Shown here piece by piece: positions 25,801-36,800 of a stretch of DNA of 64,000 nt (its first letter is position 1; each line of letters starts with the position of its first letter). The notes beneath the pieces were generated by a model. The model saw only the letters and a list, made by a program, of their open reading frames with translations. It searched no databases and had not been told where the DNA came from. This DNA is from Asterias rubens (lineage: Eukaryota; Echinodermata; Asteroidea; Forcipulatida; Asteriidae). The stretch lies in NCBI RefSeq assembly GCF_902459465.1, contig NC_047080.1, forward strand, positions 4,131,214-4,195,213. Direction: 5' to 3'. The position numbers were made by a program, and so were the translations under genes.

Positions 25801-25908
25801 CTTGGCTGAAAAATCAATGCCATGTTGGAAGGCCTCTTCACTGTGAAGCGGGATGCGGGTATCGTAGGCATCTTCCACCAAGTTGTACTTGTTCTTCTTG
25901 GTCGGCAT
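25801..25908 (-). CDS. NOS1AP: NOS1AP (CAPON)-like adaptor, first coding exon (partial gene)
   Basis: The 36-codon exon starts at the ATG at 25908 and ends at a consensus donor (AAG|GTAAGA, phase 0). It encodes [16 protein letters not shown] (residues 1-16) followed by [20 protein letters not shown]. This matches the conserved N-terminus of NOS1AP, which runs into the PTB domain (family pattern KYNLV-D---D-RIPLH-E-AFQHGI-F-AK), and in vertebrates exon 1 also ends at this point. The family proteins are PTB-domain adaptors that bind nNOS through a C-terminal PDZ ligand, and also Dexras1 and Scribble. No exon for the rest of the PTB domain was found in the 25.8 kb to the left, so the gene continues past coordinate 1; a very long intron 1 is also typical of vertebrate NOS1AP. 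The sequence up to about 26050 reads as contiguous 5' UTR with no good acceptor. Only the N-terminal 36 residues are visible. Confidence 0.86.
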
Positions 25909-26574
25909 TGTCCCAACGAGGTCTTCTTCTTCTCTCCCTCTGATACGATACGCAACACCAACAACAACAGGTCTTACACTGATCCGATGAAATGTTGAGG
26001 GTATCGGTGTGTCCTCACGGGACCCTCGCTATCCTGGCAAAGTAACGAGAGACACAACAAACGTTGATCATCAATCATACATGTACGATAGGGATGTTGG
26101 CAGATGGTGCGGTGTGTGATAACGTGATTTTACATTAGGTCCAATAAGAGTATCAATGTTAAAGGTATTTTACAGGATTACAAATTTTAAGGATACAAAT
26201 GTTGTTTAACTTTTGCTGAAAGCTCACTCATTATTAAGTTTTTTACTGAAAACAAAAGTTCTGGTGAAATTCACTTTTGAGAAAACTGTATAATTCAGCT
26301 ATATACCAAACCTGTATAATACCTTTAAAAGTTTTGTTATCATCTTTTTCTATTGAGCCCAGCTGGTGGTTTCTCTAGTTTGCCACTCTCATTGAAAGCA
26401 CTTTGGGCAATGGCTCTATCTTTACATTAATGTGTGTGCCTCAGAATGCTAGAACTATCAAGGCATAGTCAAGCGAGTAGGAGTGAAGAACAAACCCAAA
26501 ATCCATCTTTTTGGAAAAGTAAAGAACTTAGAAGGACTGGAGACAGTAGGTCCATAATTGCTTATATCAGCTAG

Positions 26575-26720
26575 GGTCAGTCGTCGATTTCACCAAACTC
26601 GTCCTTACTTCAAGGATTAATCTTAGGACTTAGGACATGTTAAGTTCCAAATCCATAGATGTTAGGATGCATTGAACCCATCCTAAGTTAGGACGAGCTA
26701 ATCGTCCAAACTCAAGATAG
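26575..26720. repeat. 'tcctaacttaggac' inverted-repeat family, copy 1
   Basis: Blocks tcgatttcaccaaactcgtc, cttaggacttaggacatgtt and cccatcctaagttaggacga. The same words, in the same palindromic style, are at 48316-48490. Confidence 0.6.
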
Positions 26721-27834
26721 TATAGTACTTAAATCCTAATTCCTAATATTCCGGGAAATCAACTGCAGGCATTCTAATATTCCAAAGTTCCAACTATTTT
26801 ATGTGGATGGACATAAGGAGAGGAGGCTGAGAGGAGATGAGCAGATTTAGGCCATGTACATTTGCCAAATTGCCTACATGTACATGTACATATGTAGTCT
26901 GTCAGGGTTAATTTAAGTACAAATTATTTAATGGTTAACCTACAAATCAAGCAAATATTCAAGGATGGCCATAGGCCTACATGTATAGTGATATTACTGT
27001 AAGATAGTTTTGCCGTACTTCTCCGAGGCCTGGAAACTTGATTGTTTTTCTTTTGCTCAGATGAGGGGAGTGCTACCAAAATAATGACCTTCAGTGTGCA
27101 CTCCACCCACTGTTTATGTTCTTGCATGAATGATAGCAGTACTGCAGTCATAATGTGTTTATTTGTACAGCACACTTTGAACTTCCTTCTTGAAGGGACA
27201 AGATGATTAATGGCTGAAGGTCTCCATGAGGAAAGATCATCATTTCTGCTTCATTTTGTTTCTAATATGAATCTACTTGATTAAATGGTCATCAAGAGAC
27301 AGAGTATTAGTGTCAAATTGTCAACCACCTTCAAAAGCTCTGGTGGAAAAACAAACGCACAGCTTTGGCTCACATAGAATCGCATCAAAAATAAAAAACA
27401 ACATTTTTAGAAAACAATGTGCATTGTACACAAAGTATAGTAACAACTATCATCTCCAGAACACATTTCAAGCTCACTAGAACTCACAACACCAACACAG
27501 GAAACTAACGCTCTCAGGACAACCTATGTACATGTACACATTTCCCGTACTGCAAATAATTCAGGATACAACTTTCTCTCTGTAGCAGGTCCATAAATCT
27601 TGAACCCCATTCCCACCACAAGTCTGATGCTCCACATCAATGTTTCAACCCTCCTCTACGAACAAGATCATTCACTCATCATTTTTGTTTTGGTTTTTTT
27701 TCTGACCTATCAGAGTGAAATACATCGGTGCACTTTTTAACCTTTAGAATACGAGTAATTATTATTGATAAATCAAAATATCACCCTCCATCCATAATGC
27801 GATAAGTACAAATCATTTTAGCTATTTGCAGTTG

Positions 27835-27975
27835 ATGAATGCAAAGTAGACTCACCATGGAGCTTGGGTGTTTAATACCAGTTAAGACATCTGGCCTATG
27901 TTTATTGTAGGTCATGGGTTTGAATCCCATCTGTGGTGCAAGCAGGTTCGGTTTTTCTGTAGAACTCGACAGCAT
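27835..27975 (+). mobile_element. SINE-like element with B-box-like word
   Basis: catctggcctatgtttattg, taggtcatgggtttgaatcc (B-box-like GGTTTGAATCC), then catctgtggtgcaagcaggt. Similar words occur at 52770-52850 (gactttggtttgaatcccac), 13205-13320 and 32940-32990. Confidence 0.5.
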
Positions 27976-30900
27976 TTAGTATAAAACACTTCAATTCAAT
28001 GTACCATAAGGGGCACAATATAAGGCCAATTAGAGACTGCGTACAACTACATGTAGTAGAACCATGGAAGAACTGTTTCCTTCCATGCCTGTGTGGTCTA
28101 CAATTCCCATTGCAAGCTATTCAAAACGTTTTCTTCATCTGTGTCACAACAACTCAATAAAAACCCTCTCAAATGACATCATCACTGCAGAGTGGAAGCT
28201 ACAACATAAAATGTTGACGTAAAACAGTTGCACCCATAATGAGCAAATTAAATTTATGTCCATGCACATAGTGCATTCCCATCCCTGGGGTAATTTGTAT
28301 TAGATTAATATAGATCAGACTCGTGCACATTGCCTCATATCACCAACCGGTCACCCGACTCCAACTGGCTAGTTTGCAATCACAAAGTAAGTGTCTGTAG
28401 CAAAAATTAAGTTCCCCCACCACAGGCAAATTTGTCGATAACACTAAAAGTGTCATGTATCTGAATTTGTACAAATCAAACTTTTCTTGATGCATTTGTG
28501 AAACTTACATTGAACCTTATTTGCATTGACGTCATTCCGCCACCATCTTTGACATGATTGAAACATAAAAAAATGCACTGCTTCTAACAACACAAGGGTG
28601 ATGGTGTAGTGGGCCAATCTCATTTTGACACATATAGCCCTATACGAGTTTGTCTGCAAATTTCATCAAATTGCATGCCATTCTGAGGGAATTAATTACT
28701 ACATTGTAGGCCTACATGATTTCAAGGAGCATGATCATTATTTCAAGAAGCTTTCAGGGCCCTGGAATTCACTGGACCTCAGGCCAGGGCCAGTAATTTG
28801 AGTGGCAGGTCAGTAAACTCATGACCTGACAAGTCCGTTGGTCTTACTTTTACAACTGAATAAAAACTGAATTTGTTATCTGAAATACTTAAATGCCCCT
28901 GACAAATGAGATATAGAACTTCAGTACTGGTGCTTGTTCAAAAAGAGCAGGTGTAGAGAGTTTTCACATTTTGATATTGGTCATGCAAACAAAAACTATG
29001 GTCCAATAGATATGTTCAGCCATACAAGCCCTACAATCTGGTGGTGGTGCCCAGTTGGAACTACATGTACTAAAACACACAGTGTGATTTTACCTAACCG
29101 ATGCCAAACCAAATAAATTAATGTGTGTGGGATTTCAATATTATTACAAGAAATTCTTTTTCATTTGAGCACCTAAAATATATAGTTTTTGGTCGTAAAC
29201 AAGATGTCTCCTTCCGGTATCACCAAAAATGAATGTAGGAACTATAATACACTTTTTAAAAGCATACTGTATGTACCTGTACAATGCATGCATACAAATT
29301 ACAATTTACATCAATAACAAACATCATTAAGTGCTGACTTTCTTACAGTTTGTTTGTGCCTTTTATTTTGTTATAATAAAAACGCGTAATAAAACAACAG
29401 ATTTATGCTTACATTCCTCCATGATCAACTCACAAACTGGAAAATGTCTACACTCATTCGTACATTTGGGTAAATTTGCACAATGTGGCAGTCTCAACAA
29501 TTAGTCTCCGACTTCAAAAAGTAAAAAATAAATAATGCAGTCCACCGTGGGAGTGAAATTTAGACTTCTGGACCAGTGACACGGCAAACAATTGACTTTC
29601 TTTGTCAATGAGTCATACCTCAAAGCTACCACCAGTCAAACTATCAAAGGACACCGGTCGTCACCTCTACCTTTACAATTCTTTTCGGTAAGTTTTTAAA
29701 ATAAATATTTTAGGTTGGAAGATTCAATGTCAAATTGGGTGTATTTTCTTGGCTGGCTTAATTGTTTACTTTAGATTTAAATGCCTTAGATTCTAGAAGT
29801 TCTGAAGAATTTCTGCTAATTTAATTTTTTTTTTAAAGACCCGTATAATACTTATATACTTATGGCTATACAGCAGGATTACCAGAAAACAATACTTTTT
29901 TATCTTGAATGGCTTCTCAGACTGGCACCCCGAACAAAGATGACAAAATATGTCTCAGGTTCGCGTCCTGCTTTATTATTTAAAGAAAAAACATCCTTGT
30001 TCGACCCAAACTACTTTTAAAAATTTCCCCAGTTTCCCTTGTGGCTTATTAATGAGTTATTACTTTATGTGAACCACTGTACATCAATTTGTTAATCTAA
30101 ATCAATCAATCATCATCATGACTGAGCTAATTATAAGGTTCAGGAAAAGAATGTTAAAATTATCATTTACACATGATGAACGCACACTACAGACGGGCCC
30201 TTGTTTAGTCATTTCATCAACCTAAAATTTGAAAGGAAATTCATCATCTCAATAATATGTGCAATTTAAGCCCACAGTGAATAAAATGACAGTGCACACT
30301 TCATACTTCATAAAGTAACAATAGAGATGAGTGTGTGCATTATTTTTTATAAACAACAGTCAGTAGACATTCTGTAGTCAGCACTGTTGCTTCCATCGAA
30401 GTCAGGACTTCGTTGTTTATTTAACAGTACCAGATATTTACTCTCTATACGCAAGTACAAATAATAGCTCAATCGAGCATGAATTCCACGCCTGTCTAAT
30501 TTGTCAATCACCACAAAACCACAACTGGCAAACGCACGACGCACAAGCGGGACCCCAGATTCTCGCATGAGCGTGTCGCCGTGATTGTCCTACCGGTAAA
30601 TCTACCCGAAACCCTTGCCCAGTGACCGTGCATTGTGAAGCACCGATTCATTACTCTCCGCGTAAAAGAAAATACACTCAAACATTATTCTCTAGTGTTT
30701 CTATTGACATAACCACACAAGTAAAAAGATAACATTCTTACCTATCCATTGCACCTAAAGTCCAGAGACATTAAAGCTGACAACAATTATATTTTAAGTC
30801 CGGGAAATTGGGATTTTCCGTAAGATCATCCAAGCTGTCACTCGTTCTGCTTGCGGTTTGTAGAAGTATTCATTGCGCATCTCTTGATCTATCTCGTGTC

Positions 30901-33893
30901 AATTCAAATACACGGCGAGCATTTTGGTGCAAAAACAAGTGGCAGCAGACGATCAGCAGTTTGTGTAGCGCCCTCACTTGATGGAAACACTTTCTAATTG
31001 ATTGGATTTCTATTGTGCGGAACCCAAGGTGGCGGCAGAACTACCCGTTTGGCTCTTTTGGTTTCTTCTTAGAGTTAAATTGAGAAAACAAGATAACCGT
31101 TTTGGTAATTCGAGTCCATTCAACATATTTGTTTGTTAGAATATAGTTATTTGGGAATTTTTCCTCTGGAAAGAGATGCTCTCACAAGTGTATCTTGACA
31201 TTTCCCGTTTTTTAGGGGGATGGGGGCAAGGGTTACTTGGTGCTTATCATAAATAATTAATTGAAAAGACAAAAACCCGAGCAGAGAGTTTCATGAAATC
31301 AAGCATCTGTAATTTGTAGAACAAAACACCCAGATGAATTTGTGTTGTACTATAAGGGGGGAGGGGTAGGGGTAATTAATTTTGGCTGCTGGTGCAACAT
31401 ACTCCAAAGGATTTGAGATTTTTTCATAAATTCTTAGTGCGTGATCAACAGGGTTATAATTATTTGAAGGGGTTTGATTTTACTTTACATAGGGGTGTAG
31501 TAAAAGCTATCAAGTATTTATGGATGATTTCCGTTCACAAGGTTGTGACCCAAAACTCATGTGTTGTACTTCCCACACTGAGAAAAGCTTTACATTTTAA
31601 GTTGTAAGACAAAGGTTTTGTTTAATTTTTATAATCAGGTTGGGGGGGGGGGGGCTCATGAATCAAACAAAAAAATAAAATAATCATGAACTGATATGGA
31701 AAAAAACACATTCATTTAATCATTTTGCCCAAACACTATCCTTCAATTGCCTTTATGAATAATTCACAAAACATTTCTTTATAAAAAATACAACATCAAA
31801 ATTATACAGTTCTTAACAAAATTTAAGAGAAGTCAGTTAAGTTTTGAGAAAGGCACCGCCTCTTCAATTTCAACGTAGGGTCATAATTTTTTTTCCCCAA
31901 ATGTAATGCTGATTCATAGACAAAATTATAAAGACAGATACAATGAAAGCCACATGTGAAAGTTTCACCTGAATACAGTGTCTACTTGCTGAGAAAACAG
32001 CAAGAGCTTCACATGAACGTTGAATCTATCCAGGTTTAGCAAGGAGAGAGAGTGGGTAGCAACCGTATCTCTGGCTGCAATATCCGTGAGCAGACATGAC
32101 ACAACTAACCCTCAGAAATCTGAGAATTGGTTCATGCATGAATTATTTCTAAGATTCAAATGTTTTGGGGTGAAAACTTATCAAAACCATATTTCGGAGG
32201 GAATCTTTTCTCATAATAGTTTATACTATCAACAGCTACAGTGCTTCTCAGAAAGTAAGCTGTTACGGTCATTAAATGTTGGAATAGGTAAATGTACCGT
32301 ACCAATCTATGACCCTTCCTTTCACAAGTCAAGAAAGGCAGAAGTTTCTGTACATAATAACAACAGAGCCCTCATTTTATAACTCGCCAGTCCACTACAA
32401 TAAAGTTTGGTACTTCTTTCTGAGGATATCATATATTTACACATTTATTTCTCAACTATTATAAACAACTTTTCTCTTTGGGTTTATAGAAGAAGAAAAA
32501 AGGAAGTAGCAACAACAATTAAAAGTACAGATCTCGAATTAAAACAAACATTTCTACAGTACATGCCAAGTGTCAAGTTCAAATCATATAAAGCATAATT
32601 TCCTTAACCCGGAAATGTTTAAGTAAAATGCGTTTGTTGAGTACCTAACCCACAAATATTTAACAAGTGAATATAAATTCCATATCTAAAAAGCACCAGT
32701 CTTTTACTGAAGAGGCTTATGACTTGAGCAATAAAGCTGTATCCAAAATGGCGGCTACGGCCAATGCTTAGATTGTTTCTATGGGACCAATGCATGTCAA
32801 CATAGGGATTAGATGCAGCTGCAGATGCAAAAAAAACGAAGTCACAGATAATGATTTATCAACTTATTAACCACAAGGGAGACTGACTTGGTAATTTTTA
32901 AAATGATTAAGGGGTTGAACAAAGAAAAATTTACTAGAAAAGGACCGGAGATCGTTGGTTCAAATCCTGCTCTTATAAGATACTGACTTATTCAGAAATC
33001 CATAGTATTGGTTCTTAACCACACAATGATTTATTTCAATTTGGATCATAACACCAGGGCTGGACTTCAGAAAGCTTTTGAGCAGAAGTAATTGCTAAGC
33101 AGGGTACCAGTCACATCAAAGTAAATGACATGGCTTTTTGGCTGATAACCTCATTCTGCTGAGTAATATTTTTACTTTGCTAACAATTGTTTTGCTTACA
33201 AGCTTTATGAAACTGACCAAGGAATGATTTTTTTCTGCCCATAGACCGCTCACAGTCTGCATACATTATAATAAAGTTCCCTGTATGCACTTATGATAAT
33301 GAATACTGATGCTCATCACACAAAAAGGCGCCAGTATTTTTTCACCATCTCGGTTAAGGTAAAATGGTTTGAATGTTTAGATGAAGAAAAAAAATCTACA
33401 AAAAAAGTGTCAACCTACAATCTAAATTTACACTATTTAAAAAAAAATCTAAATCCGATGGCATGAAGAGACGGTCTTAAAGATGCTATGTCAGATTTTT
33501 GGCCGATTTGACCCCAAAATTTTGATTTAAAATTCAATAGGTATTTTGATGGGGGTCGAAAAGTTACAAGCTTTCATTTGAGCCATTGCTCGAAAAAGTC
33601 CGCCAATTATTAGTAGCAGTGAAATAAAGTGCTCAAAATTAGTTTTTGTTGGGATCCCGACAATATATCACGTGACCAATTATTATGTGTTTCATAAGAA
33701 ACTTTTTAAATTTTTGTCATGGTTCCTGACCATCAAAAGTAAAAGTTTAGCTTTTTTTCGTTAGAGCGGGTGATACTCTTTGAAATACCATTCACGCAAA
33801 ACAATTTTTTGTTTAATGCTTGGGGCAAAAAAACTGACATAGCATCTTTAACAAACAATGTACAAAATAAGGAAAGTACTATGACCTATGACA

Positions 33894-36800
33894 TCACCTC
33901 CGACCCTGACTTCGACTCCGACTTCGCTCTCGATCCCTGGAATGTGATTTCTTTCGCTCTGTTGATCGGCTACGTCTCCTATCTCGGTGGCTCTTTCTAT
34001 CTCGCTCTCGACTATGCCGTCTCTCTCGGCTTCGACTCCTTGGCTCTCGTCGCTCCTTCTGCTGTCTTTCTCGCTCCCGCTGCAAGGCACGTGAAAAGTC
34101 GTCCCCTTCTCTTTCCCGGCGTCTATCGCGGCTCCGGCTGCGTCGTTGATCGCGACTTCTGTCCTGACTTCTCCTTTTACGCCTTTCCGGGCTGCGACTG
34201 CGAGGGCGCTTCTCGCGACTCCTACTGCGTCTCCGGCGGTCGTTGTTTTTACTGTGGCTGTGCTGGCGCTCTTTGCTCCGACTCCTGCGATGGTCTCGAC
34301 TGCGATTGCTGGTGTGGCTTCCACTTCGGGAGTTGTCTCTGGATCCGCCCCTAAAAGGAAAAATTTTCAGTGTTTTAGGAAGTTACTAAGCAATGTCTAA
34401 TCTTGTTTACACCATTCCAGGCCTAAGTTATGCTTTTAAGACAGCTTTCTATAACTGGGTCCTGGACTTGATGCTTAAATGGTCACCACCAAAAATCAAC
34501 TAAACACAACTAAGCTGAGCTCTTTGAAATTAATTGGTCAGCTTATAGCTTCAGTGCAAATGAAAGATGCAACAGTGTTAGGATGTGTCTGAATAACGCA
34601 ACTTCGGCTGCGGCTGTGGCCATCAGCTGTAGCCATCGGCTGTGGCTATCAGCTGTAGGCTTTGGTTGCTGCTATGGCCATCAGCTGCAACAACTAGAAA
34701 AGGACATTTTGGCTTTCAAGCCGTAGCCACTACTGAAGCCATCAATTTGAACATGTCTTAGACTCACCTGCTCTTTCGAGCCATTGGTTCTTCAGGCTCT
34801 TCTTCTTCTTCTTCTACGCCTCCTGCCTCAATTTGTTTCTCACGTTGCCTCTCCAGGAACCCCTCCTTCCACTCTGACAACTTCAACTCAAGGTCCTAGT
34901 GTGCAAGCAAATCAAAGTATAGGTAAGCAAAACATCTCTGGATGACATTGAAGTCGGACAGTGGGTAGCCTGACTGTGTACTGTGAATAAGCATTGACCA
35001 TACGATATCATTATGCAGGCTGGAATAGTTTATCTACCATTCAACATTACAGTGGGTGATATTGAATGGTCACACAGTAGGAGGGTTGACTGTGTACATG
35101 TTTGTATCTATGCATTCATGACATAAAATCATGTTGCTGGCCGGCAAAGTGTATATCTATCCTTAAAAAAAAGCACAGTGGATGATATTGAATGGTCACA
35201 CAGTAGGAGGGTGAAGGCTATGTTCACTCACTGATTTCACTTACCTTCATTATTGGGACAGGGATTCTAGGAAAGAGGGTAGAGAACCACTCTAACTTGG
35301 TAAGGAAGCTGCGTGCCATCTCTCCGATGGTCATGGTGCAACCAGACCCAGCCTTAGCGTCAATCTCCTGTAGATGAGTAGTATACAGGGACAGGGAGAG
35401 GACAAACAAAACAAAAGACAGAGACGATGAACGGGGTACGGAAGAAGTTTGAATGAGATTGAAGAGTAATAGGAGAACACATGCATTGGATGAGAGAATG
35501 ACAGAAGGAAGTGAAAACACAGAAGAAGGACAGCAGAGTAAAAAACAGTTTAAGAGGGACAATAAGAGGGACAATGGTGACACCAACAGACAGACCAAAA
35601 GGCAAAACAGGAAGAAAGGGCAAAACATAGGAAAAGACACACAAAATAAAGCCAAACACACGACAGGACAAAAAAGGATGACAGATAAAATTTTTTTTTA
35701 AAAGCATACAGAAAGACAGAAAAAGTATGGGAAACAGCAGAAAGACAGATACAAAATAGGAAAAGACAGACAGACAAAAAGACAGGCAAGTATATTACAG
35801 AACAAACGGATATGACAAAACAAATGGATACATGTACATAGACAAGCAAAATAAAGGAAATGACAAAAAGAAAGACAGGCAATTGGAAAGACAAAACAAA
35901 GAATGACAGGAAATGGATTTGCAAAGAGGGACAATAAAAAAAGTGTGAATAAATGATACCACAAAAAGATTTTGGGGAAGAAGAAGACGAGAAAAACAGT
36001 GGTGATTCAATTCAAACAAGACAAGGAGTGGAGGACAAAATAGAAAACGGACAAAAAGGTAGCAGTTAATATGGTACATCAACAAAGCTAAACAATATTT
36101 TTTAGAAGTGAAGGTCTAATCGTGGGTGTTGGTCATTGAGCAATGAGTATTATACTAGTTGGAAGTCAAATAAACAATGATGAATTGAGAGCTTAACATA
36201 GCTTCTTGTTAATTGAATTGTGTGATACAAAAACAATCGATTTTGGATTTGTTCATCACGATAATTTTAAGCTTATTTTTAAGTTCTGAATAACCTGCAA
36301 CTTGGTCTTTCACAAAGTTTCTTCAAAGAAGTGTAATCACACCGTCCCTACTACTACTAAGTAACCTCTCATATATTGCACTTAAACCACATTCGGGTAA
36401 AACAAAAATTCCTCAGACTCGTAAAAAACATTTTTTTTTCAGTTAAAAATGTATGTTTAAAATTTGTGAGCGTATTAACTTTTTTTAAACTCTTTGATAG
36501 TATCGTATACTATGATAGATAGTATATGATTAATTAACGGTTCCGACTATTGATAGGCTCCCATATTTATTTATAAACCACAAAATGTTAACCATTACTG
36601 TTTAGAAACAGCTTGTTATGAAATTTTAACCCCCCCCTCCAAGTATCAGTTGACAAAACTATGTGTGTCTCTATCGTTAAAACTTGTGAACAAACACTTT
36701 CTTATAAGCAAAATAACCAGAGCACAGACTGAATGCCCAAACTACAAAACCGACTAGACACAATAATTCCAGTAGTTTTTTAAAAAGCCTAGGTAGTTAT

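Larger units (their letters stand above)
26060..33893. other. Intergenic region and PRPF38B 3' UTR
   Basis: Lies between the NOS1AP-like first exon and the PRPF38B stop. The part just left of 33894 must be PRPF38B 3' UTR; plausible minus-strand AATAAA signals appear as tttatt at about 33029 and 32442. 30450-31080 is the least AT-rich part and has a CCAAT-type word and ggtggcggcag, so it might be a promoter, but no exon can be attached to it. Repeats at 26575, 27835, 28750-28900 and 33055. Confidence 0.5.

Noticed and set aside
32020-32382. 120-codon plus-strand open frame
   Set aside because: No ATG at its start, no similarity recognised, AT-rich like neighbouring DNA.
33770-34354. 194-codon plus-strand and 158-codon minus-strand open frames
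   Set aside because: They are other frames of the RS-rich last exon of PRPF38B; the repetitive arginine/serine codons keep several frames open.
35224-36085. Several overlapping Cys/Phe/Leu-rich or Lys/Asp-rich open frames
   Set aside because: They arise from the GACA-type purine tract, which lacks stop codons in many frames; the real coding part here is only the PRPF38B exon 35245-35367.
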